Shown here: positions 21,197 to 32,374 of the stretch, piece after piece
Position numbering within the stretch: position 1 is the stretch's first letter
Layout: each line of letters opens with the position of its first letter
NCBI RefSeq assembly: GCF_001640025.1
Contig: NC_031672.1
Coordinates: 4,216,001-4,280,000, forward strand
Length of the DNA: 64,000 bases
Origin: Sugiyamaella lignohabitans
Taxonomy: Eukaryota; Ascomycota; Dipodascomycetes; Dipodascales; Trichomonascaceae
Direction of reading: 5' to 3'
The notes under the pieces: generated by a model
Database searches by the model: none
Seen by the model: only the letters and a program-made list of their open reading frames with translations
What the model was told of the DNA's origin: nothing
Position numbers and translations under genes: made by a program

Positions 21197-21441
21197 GATA
21201 AAACACCTGATGAACTTTAGTTATTTCGCTTCACTGCATTCAACATGCTGGGAACTTTATACACGATCTAGATGTGGATGTTAGGGTACTCGTTCTCAGG
21301 GTCCAATTCAGGGACGATACCGAGTGCATTTTATATTCCAGGATAATAGAATAAAATTAGTATTAATTGTACAAACCAAATGACAATATATATATGTAAA
21401 ACAAAAACAAAGGAGATGACTGTTTGTATGAATTAGGCTCA

Positions 21442-24400
21442 TTAATTTCCTATTTGTGTGGTAGACATTAAGGATCGAGCAGTGGTCATCTCGGGAATAT
21501 CGAGTGACATACGCATTCGCTCAGATGCAACTGGATGTCTCTCATCCTCCACAGCTGTCGTCTTTTTCTCAGAGCTTGTATCTGACACATTGGTGCTTGC
21601 ACTTCCATCATAGGTGGGTGCTGAATTATCGTACAAATAGTCAAACTTATGTTGTTTGACTTGTTCACGGATAATATCGACATCGTAAGGCATCCATAGT
21701 TTCTGATAAGCCTTGCAAGTAAATCGTGGTAACAGGCAAATTACGAGAACAAGCAGTGTATTCGCCCAAAATGGTAGTGAGCCATAAACTTGACCAGCAG
21801 CCTTGTAGAAGCCTGCTGAACTCAAGAATTGAGTATAAATACCAGTCCAGAAAAATACGAGACCAATACTGATGAAGACAATGAGTGAAAACAACCAATC
21901 CCATCTGTATTGATTCATCATCACGTACAGATTACAGGCAGCAATGGCAGCAGTAGCAGTGAACACACCGTAAGCCTCACGATAATTGATTTGTCTGCCA
22001 CTCATTGTGACAAAACCACCATTATAGAACACAGAAAAGGACAAGAAATAGCACACTGCAGATTGATACACGCCATCCACCATGTAAATCCAGAACTTTT
22101 TGTTTGTCCACTGCAGTCGAAGGATACCTCTTCTGTAAAGTTGTGGTACCGCTAGTACAACCTTGTCCGAAACATCCTGATCAGAAAATCCCATGAAAAT
22201 GACTGGCAACGAAGTGAATGCCAGATTGAACAAGGTGATATACGTATAATCAAACAAATATGAACCGTCAAAACTGTTGTGTACATCATACCAGAACAAT
22301 GTTAGCGTGAACACGACGTTCTTATAGAAAAGATTGGCTGTCATTTCTGCTAATCTATTGTAGGACCATCGACCATGAACCAGTACCAATCGGCACAAGA
22401 ATCGGAACTGACCAATAGCATAATCTGACGACATGACTGCTTGTCTGCCTTCGACACCAGCAATACCTACACCAACGTCAGCTTCCTGAATCATAGCAAC
22501 GTCATTAGCACCATCTCCAACGGACAAGGTAGTAACATCCAGTGTAGTTTTAACCATACGAACAACTGCAGCCTTTTGAGCTGGTGAAACACGGCAACAT
22601 AGAACCGACCTACATTGCTTGCAAAGAAGAACGAACTTAGTACAGATTTCAGGATCAAGAAGAACCAAAGCTAAAGTATCGCCATCAATAACGGTGGCAT
22701 ATTTCGGACCCGGAGGACTGTGATCCTTCTTTGCAGCAACAATTTCTTCACTAGACCCTGTCAAGTTGAACTTTTCTTGCAAATGCTTTGAAATCATGTC
22801 ACCAACTTCTTGGGTAGTTCCACTTCCTGCCTGAAGTACCAGCAGCTCCATATTGTTTTCCAGCAAACTACAGGAATAACCAATATTGATCGCAGTTTCC
22901 ACTTTGTCACCAGTCAAAACCCACAATTTTATACCAGCCCTACCTAATAAAGCAATAGCATCAGGCACACCATCCTGCAAACGATCTTCAATGGCAGTAC
23001 CACCAATAAGGGTTAAATTACGTTCGATTTCGTCGGCCGCTTCTTCGATCTTTTCTTCTCTGTCTTGAAGAGCAGAGGCAGCACTGTCATATCGCTTTCT
23101 CCATCTCTCATAATCGGACACACTCAGCTCTCTTTGGGCAAGACAAAGAGTACGGAGACCTTCATTTGCAAACTCCTCAAGCTGTTGAGCAGTGGCTTCT
23201 TTCAGCTCTTGTTGGGCACCTGGGACAAGACGTGAGTAAATAACACTATCAGCACCTTTGGTGATAAGTAAGAGCTTCTCTGATTCTGGGTCTCTGACAA
23301 TAACACTCATCCTCTTTCTTGCCGAGCTAAATTCCAATTCAATCAAAACCTCATACTCTTTCCGAACACCATTGATATCAAGAATAACACCTGTTCTAGT
23401 TCTCTCTACCAGAGTGAAACCAAGATCTTTTGCGGTGGCAACTAGTGCAGCATCATCAGGAGACTGAGCCTTGAAAATGATTTTCTCTTTACCTTCACCA
23501 ACAAATTCGGGGATAGCTCCATGACATAACGCAAGCGCAAGGAAGAAGTTGTTATTCGAGCTTTGCTGCTCTTCACCTGAAGCACCACCAATGTCATCGA
23601 CAATATCTGGTGATACAAAAGGCATATCATCGTCATAAAGATATGGATTTTCATAGCTACTCCGCAGCTTTCGCAACATATCCTCCTTTGCAAGAGTAAT
23701 TTTCTCCTTTTGCTCCTCGACGTACTTTTCAGAATCATTTCCTGATCTCTTCATCATTCCGATCATGGCTTCTGTAAATGCATTTCCATATGTTTTGCCA
23801 TTAATTGTACACTTTCTGAACTCCATTACATTCTGTGTCAATGTACCTGTTTTGTCAGAGAAGATGTACTCTACCTGACCCACATCATCAGAGATCGACC
23901 ATGATTTGGGCACACAGGGGTAGTCTATCGGCTCGTAGTACATTTCGATATCACTGTATATGAAGAAAGCCTGAATAGTCTTGATAATTTCGATCGAGAT
24001 GTACAAGGAAATAGGAATTAAGTTTTGCAACAGAATAACAGCAGCCCAAAATGTGACAAGACCATCTACAGGTGCTGAACCACCAATGGAGCCAAACTCG
24101 AAGAAGGTAGCCGAACTATTGTTCTTATGGAAATAAACACCTTCAACAATACCAGCTACTAAGGCGAGGATAAACAGGAAAACGAAATTGATCACTACAT
24201 TGATATTAAGTTCGCGAATCATTCTACTTCGCTTAGCAGGAGTAGCACCGGAGTTGAGCATGATTTTAGTTTCAATACCAGTATAAACAACAATACCAAT
24301 AGCCCATTTAGTATTTCTTAGAGAACTTCCACGGAGCAAAAGGTTGTTGATTGAAACAGGCTCAGCTTCTTCTCTGGAGTGATCTTGTGGTGAGTTGTAT

Positions 24401-25806
24401 TTAAGAACACCATTGAACGTGTAAAGTGCTGGATTGGGTCTTTCACACTGGATCTTGAAACTCGATCTTTCTAGATCCCTGGCTCTACGAATTTTTTCGG
24501 TTGCTTTTAAAGACTGACGAGATTTCAAGTTTGTCTCACCATCGAGGTTTCTTGTTTCAATATAACAAGCACCGTCGGCATCCGAAGTGCTGAGAACGAC
24601 AACATCAGCTGGCACTTCTTCATCGTTAAACACCTTGATTATATCACCACACTTGATATTCTTCCAGTAATTGCGCTTAAACTTGGCATCACCTAAAGCA
24701 TCCTTAGACTCATCAATGACATTTGTGTCTCGTGCAAAACCCATGCTACCAGGAGTGGTCTCTCTAACATCTCTGGCCGAGGGGATCTCACTTCCAGGCA
24801 CGCCAGCACCATACACAGAGGAAACGACGCTCTGTCCTGTGGCATTTGTGGGAATTGTATGCAGAGTATGGAGATCCGAGTCATCTCTACGATGGCCATA
24901 CTTCGCCGGATCCTCTTTCTGTTTCTTCTTACTAGCAAACAGACGCTTGGTACCAGTCCATGTACGCTTAAAAGCTCTAGTACTAGCCTTTTTAAATCTT
25001 CTCCATCCTGAAATATTATCATCAGCTACATTTGGGTTGGCAAAATTGGACAAAGAACATGAAACAGTATTATTGAGCTCAGAATCGAGCACTGCTCGTC
25101 TATAATCTTCAATAGCATCCTTGATAGCAGTGATGATGACAATAGCAATAATTGGTACTGCTGATAGACCAGGGTTCACCACACCGAAAATTGAAAATGC
25201 CGACAAAATGACAATGAAAAGAAAGTATATGTTTGCAATATTATGAAACTGATAAAACAAATTTTTGGGCACGAAGTTGAGTGGGGTATATTTAGTTGTG
25301 CGGATTTTGTTTCTTGGGTACTCTGTTATAGGGAAGCCAGTTTCTGGATTTATCTCCTCTGCGGGAACCGGTTGGTTAAAGTAAAGGGTTCTCTCGAGCT
25401 TTGATACTTCTTCTTCAGTCAATCCCAAAAACCTGTCCATTCCAGGAATTCTCTTACTGACTTTTCTTGCCAAGATGCTGGGGTTGTGTCGTATGCCAGA
25501 TGCAATTCTCTTTACTCGAGATGGTTGACGGGTTGTCCCGTTGGCAAAACCCACAGTCTGTTTGCCTTGTTGTTGACTAACGTTGACAAAATCTTCATCT
25601 TGTGGGAATTCATGATCTCTTTCTGAATGAAAAGACGATAGTCTTCTTCGTGAGAAATCAGCATGTTGCTCGGATCTAGTAGCATCATAGCCACTTGGCC
25701 CGTTGTCATCATAAACACTCTCCGAGTAAGTTCTCGCCGGCGTACCTGTTCCATACGGATCCAGGCCCGCCGTGCTAGAGGTATCTGTGGTCTGTGTACG
25801 GGACAT
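21442..25806 (-). CDS. DNF1: P4-ATPase phospholipid flippase, Dnf1/Dnf2 type
   Basis: A 1,454-aa aminophospholipid/phosphatidylcholine flippase, expected at plasma membrane and endosomes, where it moves lipids to the cytosolic leaflet with Lem3/Cdc50-type partners. Landmarks: FHNIANIYFLF in the first membrane hairpin; the DGET actuator loop (RNLDGETNLKSRQ); phosphorylation site DKTGTLTQN with Asp651; the GADSVIYSRL nucleotide-binding segment; LTGDKVETA; and GDGANDVAMIQEA. The stretch around DKTGTLT (YISIEIIKT, YPCVPKSWSISDDVGQVEY) matches Dnf1/2 better than Drs2 or Neo1. The long Ser-rich N-terminal tail (about 130 aa) is typical of Dnf1/2. Single exon. The gene is slightly shorter than yeast Dnf1 (1,571). 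Confidence 0.93.
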   Translation of the reverse strand: MSRTQTTDTSSTAGLDPYGTGTPARTYSESVYDDNGPSGYDATRSEQHADFSRRRLSSFHSERDHEFPQDEDFVNVSQQQGKQTVGFANGTTRQPSRVKRIASGIRHNPSILARKVSKRIPGMDRFLGLTEEEVSKLERTLYFNQPVPAEEINPETGFPITEYPRNKIRTTKYTPLNFVPKNLFYQFHNIANIYFLFIVILSAFSIFGVVNPGLSAVPIIAIVIITAIKDAIEDYRRAVLDSELNNTVSCSLSNFANPNVADDNISGWRRFKKASTRAFKRTWTGTKRLFASKKKQKEDPAKYGHRRDDSDLHTLHTIPTNATGQSVVSSVYGAGVPGSEIPSARDVRETTPGSMGFARDTNVIDESKDALGDAKFKRNYWKNIKCGDIIKVFNDEEVPADVVVLSTSDADGACYIETRNLDGETNLKSRQSLKATEKIRRARDLERSSFKIQCERPNPALYTFNGVLKYNSPQDHSREEAEPVSINNLLLRGSSLRNTKWAIGIVVYTGIETKIMLNSGATPAKRSRMIRELNINVVINFVFLFILALVAGIVEGVYFHKNNSSATFFEFGSIGGSAPVDGLVTFWAAVILLQNLIPISLYISIEIIKTIQAFFIYSDIEMYYEPIDYPCVPKSWSISDDVGQVEYIFSDKTGTLTQNVMEFRKCTINGKTYGNAFTEAMIGMMKRSGNDSEKYVEEQKEKITLAKEDMLRKLRSSYENPYLYDDDMPFVSPDIVDDIGGASGEEQQSSNNNFFLALALCHGAIPEFVGEGKEKIIFKAQSPDDAALVATAKDLGFTLVERTRTGVILDINGVRKEYEVLIELEFSSARKRMSVIVRDPESEKLLLITKGADSVIYSRLVPGAQQELKEATAQQLEEFANEGLRTLCLAQRELSVSDYERWRKRYDSAASALQDREEKIEEAADEIERNLTLIGGTAIEDRLQDGVPDAIALLGRAGIKLWVLTGDKVETAINIGYSCSLLENNMELLVLQAGSGTTQEVGDMISKHLQEKFNLTGSSEEIVAAKKDHSPPGPKYATVIDGDTLALVLLDPEICTKFVLLCKQCRSVLCCRVSPAQKAAVVRMVKTTLDVTTLSVGDGANDVAMIQEADVGVGIAGVEGRQAVMSSDYAIGQFRFLCRLVLVHGRWSYNRLAEMTANLFYKNVVFTLTLFWYDVHNSFDGSYLFDYTYITLFNLAFTSLPVIFMGFSDQDVSDKVVLAVPQLYRRGILRLQWTNKKFWIYMVDGVYQSAVCYFLSFSVFYNGGFVTMSGRQINYREAYGVFTATAAIAACNLYVMMNQYRWDWLFSLIVFISIGLVFFWTGIYTQFLSSAGFYKAAGQVYGSLPFWANTLLVLVICLLPRFTCKAYQKLWMPYDVDIIREQVKQHKFDYLYDNSAPTYDGSASTNVSDTSSEKKTTAVEDERHPVASERMRMSLDIPEMTTARSLMSTTQIGN

Positions 25807-28539
25807 GGTCTACTACGTCTTGTTAGAGATAAATTCGATAGGTTGGATCGTGTGAATAACGAATTTGATCCAGACACATTCAGGGGTATTCAGGGTGGGG
25901 TAACCACACATGTACTTCATAATCTTCAGTGAGTGACTTGAGGGGTTTTCATAGAAATTTTTACTGACTATTCGTCTCTCAACTGTCTACTATCTACCGT
26001 CGAAGCAAGCAAAACAAGACCAGTAACTACTACCAAATGCCTCAACTGCCCCAAGCTGTCATACATTGTTTGTAGCCCATTCGCATTGGAAATGCCACTA
26101 CTACAATGCAAGATCCCGGTATTGGATTTATGGGGATAACCCCTGGTCGCATAGAAACTACAGCTCTGTTGCGATCGTGCTCGCATCATTGTTTCAAACT
26201 GTGATTCGTGCGATGCTTTGACCCAAAATATTACAATGAGAAATCGGAGTGCCGACACCAGGAACCAGTTCACCAGTCCTGTAGTTTCTAATAGTATCAA
26301 TCGATATCAGATATATGGTTGAGCAAAAGAAAAATCAGAAACCCCTTCACAAACAAAAGCACTGCTCCTTCTACTCCAGATTAAATTACTTACCAACAAC
26401 CCAGACTATATACTTCTCTGTTCCTGTCTCAGACGTCAACTGTCACTATGAACAACAGAAGGGATGGTCTAACACTTGAGTTGAATTTGAATAATAACAA
26501 TAACAGTTGACACTCGACTTGTGTCCCAGTCCAATCCAAATTCAAGGCCCAAATTGCCCGACACCAAACTAACACAAATAACCACTAAATGCTAAAAATG
26601 GTCTCTGTTATTGTCGTATTAAAATATAATGCAGCTATGTATATTGAACCGGCGGTTGAAGGCCTGGGACATGTATCTCCCGATCAAGCCGGAGTTTAAA
26701 TTTTAGAGCTTAGTAACCGTATATTGCACTGCATGTACAGCCACTTGATGGGATCGAAAGCTGCGTGGGAATTTAGACTACAACGGGTTTTACTACGAAA
26801 AGTAGTTGCTTTGATGCATGGGTGCATGCTTTACGCACGGTGTTCCTGCTATAGAGGCTCAGTTGGCCCGGCAATTGGCAAGCATCTGGGACGTTAAACA
26901 TCTGCTTTTGCAGACGACCTGTGCGTTGAACGGAGAAATTACAGCGGCTGGGAGCAAAAAAATATACAAATAAACAGTGCAGATAATAGAACTCCTCAGT
27001 ACAACAACGGACATCGGATCGGTAAAAAAACAAGTCCGTTCCGTGGTTTTAAAAAAATCAAGCCCGACGCCTGGAATTACCCTTGGTTATTACACGGTGT
27101 CATTTTAATCCCTGCTCGATTTGCATACAAGAATTGTACTCGAAGAGCACAGTCCCTGGTCGAGTTTTTTATCCACAAAGGGCAGTGGTTTGCCAAAACT
27201 AGCAGGCCTTGGATGGGCCTCTCGCTTGGCTTGGCGGGTCCGCTTCTGGTGAACCTTGGTGCCGATGGCTGGCTATGCTTTAAACGAAACAAAGGGTATC
27301 GGACCTAACCCTGGCCGAGAAAAAATAAGTGAACCCCACGCAATCGGCTTGGCTCGGCTTATCTCCGGGGTTCGAATTCCATCCCAGATTCCGATGCTCC
27401 ACTCGCAGCAAAGATTTATGGAACTGCTCCAGCACGGCGAGAGAGTATTTTGTTGTTGTATGTGAGCATCCAGAGCCGGCCGTAAAAAAGACGACGAATT
27501 ATTTTTTTTATTATGTTCCATGCCAGCATTGGTCTTGCAAAGGGATTTTCAGGGGGTCTTGTCAGGGGCAAATGTTCTTTAGTAGGACAGTCTGACCCAC
27601 TAAGAGCTCTCTTATCGCGCTTCTGACTCGGTGAGGCATGGCGGCCAAATTGAAAACGAATTTTTCAGCAGTTAACTAGTCATAAATATACCATGTCCAC
27701 AAGTTCGAGCTTGAGCTGGTGTTTGTTGGTTAAACTCCACTCGAAATGTCCAACATTATCATACAGTTCACTTGTTATTCTGTTAGACTTCATATATTAA
27801 GGGTATCAGGAGAATATCACTAATCATGATGTGGGACAGTTGTTCGAACATATCATTAGACTACAAGTAAGTGAGGAGTATCGTAGTCTTTAAAAGCGAG
27901 AAGATGGATTTAGCGCTCGTGATACCTAGGAAAAAAAGAGCTGAACTGTAGATATTAGAAGGAGAGAAAGACGGAACGTATATGGTCATATATAACTTCT
28001 CAGCAACTTTCTCTTGGCAAAGGATGAAATATTCCGGCAGACGGTACAGTCCTAAAGTTACATGTGATCTTCAAGTAACCTTTCCTGTTTCAAATATATG
28101 CACTATAAGGTTGCATTGGCTCGCATTTACTGCAAGATTAGAGTGTGCATGGTAGAGCCCTTTTTGGTCAAAGAAGCAACGGGAGTAATTAGCGAAACAC
28201 GTATCTCTCTCACGAAAGAGATTGCTAACCAACATTTGCAATAAACTCATTTCTTTTTGGTGTAAAGAAGGTAGTCATTCTCTGTGCTCATATTAGTAGG
28301 TGGAACATTAGCTTTCTCCTAATATGGCGACAGCCCAGCGTACGTAGACTACTTAGTATCAGCACTTCGCACTAATTTTTTTGTTATCCAGATATTTTAT
28401 AGGTACGTATTTAAAGCCCTTCTGGTCCCTGAAAGCTCGTGAAGCGAGCACAACGGGGTCTGGGGCAGCGCCCCAGCCACCGGAGGCTAACCCACCGATC
28501 CGCACTAAGTAAAGAATAAATAAGTTCATTGCTAGCCAA
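25807..28539. other. 2.7-kb intergenic region
   Basis: Upstream of DNF1 and downstream of SIW14. Only short ORFs without family resemblance. A lone B-box-like GGTTCGAATTCC occurs near 27372 without tRNA structure. Repeat copy C lies at 28435-28487. The length is unusual for this region and could hold an unrecognised RNA gene. Confidence 0.45.
28435..28487 (-). repeat. GC-rich double-hairpin repeat, copy C
   Basis: Minus-oriented copy ending in CCGGAGGC. Hairpin 1 is at 28460-28476 (stem CTGGGGC/GCCCCAG on either strand, loop AGC as read on plus). Hairpin 2 is at 28435-28449: stem GCTCG/CGAGC, loop TGAAG. It lies about 50 bp downstream of the SIW14 stop. Confidence 0.88.
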
Positions 28540-29493
28540 CTAAAATCGGAATGTCAGCCAGTTATTACGGGAGGCCCTCTCGTAAATTTCGGAGTCGTCA
28601 TACAGCTCAATGAGTTGCTGGTCAAGGGGCCGCGTTTTCGGAAACGCAAACCGTCTGTACTCGTCAAAAATCATTGTGAGAGACCAGTCCTGGAGTCGCC
28701 GAATACATCCCACAAGACATCCCGTCCTGTGCTTTCCCCGGTTGCAGTGTATCAGTAATGGATGGTTGGCAGGGTTGAGCGCGATCTCTAAGGCTTTCGT
28801 GATGGTGGCATGAGAAACGTGAACAAAAGGCTCTTTGTTGCCCGACATTCCGACTTGGAAGAACTGAATACCATTTTCTTGCAGAAACGTCAGGTTCTCT
28901 TCGGGATACGGCTCGGGAATCAGCACAAGAACGCTTTTAAGTCCGAGCTTTTTCAGAAACGCAAAGTTCTCCGGACGTGGGAACGAGCTTCGATAGATAG
29001 ATCCCAGTACCATGCCAAAATTTGGCGGGCAGTAAAGTGAATTTGGTGCTGCTAATAGCGGGGGTGGAGCTGGATCAGCGGCTTGTGTTTTTGGTATCGT
29101 TGGTTCGCTCTGTTGTGTCTGAGTTTGCGATTGCTCACGCTTATCACTGCCATCCAAATCCACCTCCATACTACGACCCACACCTCCTTCATCCTCCACC
29201 TCCATCACATCCGCTTTCATATTCACATCTTCAGCTACTCCATCTATATCTATCTCGTCAGCACTATCGTACTCCTCGTTGGCCGTTTTCAAGCTAAGCC
29301 CGTCGCCTTTGTTGATCTTGGCAGTCATCGTTCTTGCTCCCTTGGAACCTAGTCCTTCCTTTATGTCACTGGCAGAAACCTCAGCACCCTCAGATGCCCG
29401 TTCCATTAATACAGCTACGGCCAGCAACCGCTTCGTCTCAGCCTGTTGCTTCGTCCCGTTCAAGGCTCCTCGCTGTACCACACTTTCCAACAT
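28540..29493 (-). CDS. SIW14: Siw14-like PFA-DSP phosphatase (inositol pyrophosphatase)
   Basis: A 317-aa plant-and-fungi atypical dual-specificity phosphatase. Yeast Siw14 removes the 5-beta-phosphate from inositol pyrophosphates such as 5-InsP7. The catalytic P-loop is intact: HCNRGKHRTG with Cys250 and Arg256, including the Lys/His typical of the PFA-DSP group. The domain covers about residues 155-317, starting PPNFGMVLGSIYRSSFPRPENF (family opening) and including LKSVLVLIPEPYPEEN. The first ~150 residues are acidic/Ser-rich and not conserved. The gene is bracketed by repeat copies C (downstream) and D (upstream, 68 bp before the ATG). Oca1/Oca2 are related but catalytically altered; the intact P-loop favours Siw14. 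Confidence 0.87.
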   Translation of the reverse strand: MLESVVQRGALNGTKQQAETKRLLAVAVLMERASEGAEVSASDIKEGLGSKGARTMTAKINKGDGLSLKTANEEYDSADEIDIDGVAEDVNMKADVMEVEDEGGVGRSMEVDLDGSDKREQSQTQTQQSEPTIPKTQAADPAPPPLLAAPNSLYCPPNFGMVLGSIYRSSFPRPENFAFLKKLGLKSVLVLIPEPYPEENLTFLQENGIQFFQVGMSGNKEPFVHVSHATITKALEIALNPANHPLLIHCNRGKHRTGCLVGCIRRLQDWSLTMIFDEYRRFAFPKTRPLDQQLIELYDDSEIYERASRNNWLTFRF

Positions 29494-29560
29494 GAATTCG
29501 AATTCGTCACTTCGAAGTCCTTTAATTGCATGTATTCATTTGACGGTTGTGCACCCACGA

Positions 29561-29619
29561 CCTCCGGCGGCTGGGGCTCCGCCCCAGACCCCATGGCTTC
29601 TCTCGCTTCGCTCGAGTCG
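29561..29619 (+). repeat. GC-rich double-hairpin repeat, copy D
   Basis: Full-length copy, nearly identical to copy B. Hairpin 1 is at 29571-29587 (loop TCC). It differs mainly in ACCCCATGGCTTCT in place of ACCCCGCTGCTCCT. It lies 68 bp upstream of the SIW14 ATG on the opposite strand. Confidence 0.9.
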
Positions 29620-30536
29620 TTATGATCGGGGGAATGAGAGTCCAAGAGATATGGGCTCAGCTTTTGGTGACCGCAATTTTATGATTACATCGCGCAGATA
29701 CAGCCTACATTCTGAAGATGTAGGTGCAAAGCTTGCTTTTAGAGACTTGAATATTTATCCGTAACTCAAAAGAAAGGAACTGGCGGTTGGAAATATCCTG
29801 TCTTGCTCAGCCGGTTTCCCAACCAATATGTTCAACAAACACAGTTTCTGGTATCCGTCAAGGCACCAAATGTGCAATCGTTTGGTACTCAAATGTCGAT
29901 ATCCGCCACATACCATGCATGATTCTCACAAGAGTAATAGACCAGTCTAAACGAAATCCTTCCTCCTAAATCAGCGATAGACTATTCAGGTTCTATGTCG
30001 GTTGGGTCTAAATTGTACAAGGTAGTCTCATAATACATCACCTGCACCTGATATCCTGTATGACGATACCGAGATGTCGGTCACTTTATCTCGTTATCAC
30101 CGCGGGTATACCGAAAGGACTGCTTGACGTAACCTTATCTGCATTAAGAAAACGACTGCATGCAGACAATGTTCTATGCTTCGCGCCTTCTAGTCCAACG
30201 TGCTTCTATGCACGACTGCGGTCGATAATGGCTTCCAAACCTCGACAGCAAGACAAATGTGAGACACAAGGAGGAAAAAGGCGAGGTGCCGTGCTAATCT
30301 ACACCCGGGTTAGTTTGGTGTGCAGCTAAGCACTTCCAGCTGCGCTCCTGGATCAGCGACGCAAGATGATTCACCAACTGCCCAGCGCCGTCTGCTGAAG
30401 ATCGCGTTCCGCTGCACGTGATGTACGGACCGATGTCTCGGATCGAAGCTCGCTTTTTGACCTCTAAGCCTTCGAATCTAGTGCATCGAAGCTCTGAAAA
30501 GATGGCCCAAGCGATGGGCATTGATTGTTTAGTTTA

Positions 30537-30630
30537 AATTGATAAAATAATAAAAATAATAAAAAAAAATATTTATAATAATAAAATAAAGTATGATAAA
30601 AAATACAAAAATTCAAAAAAAAAACATGTT
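30537..30630. other. A/T-only tract
   Basis: About 95 bp composed almost only of A and T, mostly AATAAT/TAAAA units. It is downstream of the bZIP gene. Candidate origin-type or 3'-end sequence; no exact ACS match was found by eye. Confidence 0.4.
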
Positions 30631-30913
30631 TATATCTCAAATAACGTATCGTAATGATGTATATATACTATAGGTAATCGCAGATATTCAAACAGGGGTA
30701 TCTTATCTGGTTGTATCTCCTATATCTCCATATCCAAGTGTATAATTTATTCGTGCAATTCATTCATTTCGTGGTTGTAGTTGTAACTGTAGTGTAAATG
30801 TAACCGGTTCCTTTTCTTTTTTTTTTGATTTCGTGGCAGCAGCCTTTTCTGGTTTTTTTGTCGCTAATTTGGTTTAAATATACAATAACAAGTAACTCCT
30901 TTAAAATCATTCC

Positions 30914-32374
30914 CTAATTTGGTTGGTTGTTGTTCTTATCCTGAGACAACAGTTTGACTAGATCTCCAATATGGCCCCGTAATTTGGTATTCTCTGTCTC
31001 TAGTTCCTGCACTCGATCTTCTAATTTAGACATCTTGTCAGCTTTTCGTTTCCTGGAGTTTCGTGCTGCAATAGTGTTCTTAATTCGTTTAAGGTCCTTT
31101 TTGGAAATGGCTTTCACACCAGAAACTACCGATGACGACGATGATGATGGGTGGTCACTCGTCAATAAAACATCTGGTGCAGAATGACGCGTCGTTATTA
31201 GGGGCATTTCTGAGTATGTGTTTGTGTTGTGTAATGGTAGTTGTTGTTGTCCTTCATACTGTGGATGTTCAAATACATTACGAAGCTGAGGAACCACGTC
31301 ACTATTTGGTTGAGCAAGCAAGAAACGAAGGATTTCATTTGTATTCGTTTGCGAGACGTTAGAATCATTTGAACCATTGATATTGACATTATTGCTGTTG
31401 GGTGTATTCAGAGTATGACTATTGCTGGTATTTCTGATGCGGTTGTTGTTATCGGTACTTAGGTTGTTGTCACTTTTAATATTACTGGTGTTCTTGAAAG
31501 TGTCTGTAGGACCATATTCTTCTTCCTCTTCTTCTCTCTTAACAACTGGCATTTCATTGTTGTTAGAAAATAATGGCACCCATGACATAGGGTCTTCAGC
31601 TAAATCGTCGACATCTCCATATATTGGTTTGGCCATCTCAGGAATATTAGAATGATCAAAATGGCCTTTAGCAAGGAACAACGGATGATTGATATTTCCA
31701 GTAGTAGGTGTTGTAACAGCTATGTTAGGACTCTCAAGACCATAATTATCGCCGTTCTTTGGTACTGCTAAAAGAGTCGAATTAGATGGTCGGGCTGACC
31801 CACTAGGAGGGCCATAGCTGGAAACTGATGTGGAACCGCTAGTGCTTAGTTGGCCAGCAGAACTAGAAGCATGGCCATAGCTGTCATCAAACATAGACGA
31901 TGTCAATCCCATTAGGTTCACAGGTGGGGTCATCAAAGGAGTCTCATTTAGTGGAAGAATAGCAGACCCAGGAGGTGATGGGATAGTACCAGGAGTATTT
32001 GAACCAGCAATTGAACTACCAGTCCCACTTGCACTGCTTATTCCAGATTTTCCTGGAACAGATAATGTCTGTGAATTTCTAAGCGTGTTATTATTGCTGT
32101 TGTTATTACTTTCTGTACCATTGTGTCCATTGTGACGACCATTATCACTGTTATTGCCAAAACCACCTATACTACTAGGGGAAACCTTTATATCGTCAAA
32201 CCCATACATTCTATCAAATAAACCACCAGCTGAAGGGAATATCATCTCGTTATTATTATTCGCTCTATCTTTTGACCAATCTTTCGGATAATAACTGCCA
32301 TAGTCTTCGTCCTCTCTTTTAATTATTGTAACATATCCTTCATCAAGCTTATTTTGTTGTTTCGTGAACATCAT
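30914..32374 (-). CDS. GCN4: GCN4/CpcA-type bZIP transcription activator
   Basis: A 486-aa bZIP protein, the likely master activator of amino-acid biosynthesis genes. The C-terminal bZIP (about 424-486) reads LKRIKNTIAARNSRKRKADK, then a leucine zipper beginning LEDRVQELETENTKLRGHI; this matches the Gcn4 basic region NTEAARRSRARK. A central acidic segment has WVPLF at 265-269 followed by a MPVV motif; Gcn4's central activation domain has WTSLF and IPV at the same kind of place. The rest is Ser/Asn-rich and probably disordered. The ORF opens at a GTG (32440); I use the first ATG, 32374. The coding-strand region upstream has no ATG for 1,147 bp. A TGACTCA Gcn4 site is at 32671-32677. Other bZIPs remain possible but fit less well. 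Confidence 0.78.
   Translation of the reverse strand: MMFTKQQNKLDEGYVTIIKREDEDYGSYYPKDWSKDRANNNNEMIFPSAGGLFDRMYGFDDIKVSPSSIGGFGNNSDNGRHNGHNGTESNNNSNNNTLRNSQTLSVPGKSGISSASGTGSSIAGSNTPGTIPSPPGSAILPLNETPLMTPPVNLMGLTSSMFDDSYGHASSSAGQLSTSGSTSVSSYGPPSGSARPSNSTLLAVPKNGDNYGLESPNIAVTTPTTGNINHPLFLAKGHFDHSNIPEMAKPIYGDVDDLAEDPMSWVPLFSNNNEMPVVKREEEEEEYGPTDTFKNTSNIKSDNNLSTDNNNRIRNTSNSHTLNTPNSNNVNINGSNDSNVSQTNTNEILRFLLAQPNSDVVPQLRNVFEHPQYEGQQQLPLHNTNTYSEMPLITTRHSAPDVLLTSDHPSSSSSSVVSGVKAISKKDLKRIKNTIAARNSRKRKADKMSKLEDRVQELETENTKLRGHIGDLVKLLSQDKNNNQPN

Larger units (their letters stand above)
29494..30913. other. 1.4-kb intergenic region
   Basis: Contains repeat copy D and a nearly pure A/T tract at about 30537-30630. 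Short ORFs here show no family resemblance. The A/T tract could be a replication-origin-type DNA-unwinding region or simply 3' sequence of the bZIP gene. Confidence 0.45.

Noticed and set aside
25968..26300. 110-codon minus-strand ORF between DNF1 and SIW14
   Set aside because: No recognisable domain, no codon bias like the neighbours, and length expected by chance in an AT-moderate gap.
27340..27400. GGGTTCGAATTCC resembling a tRNA B box
   Set aside because: No A box, cloverleaf or paired acceptor could be drawn on either strand.
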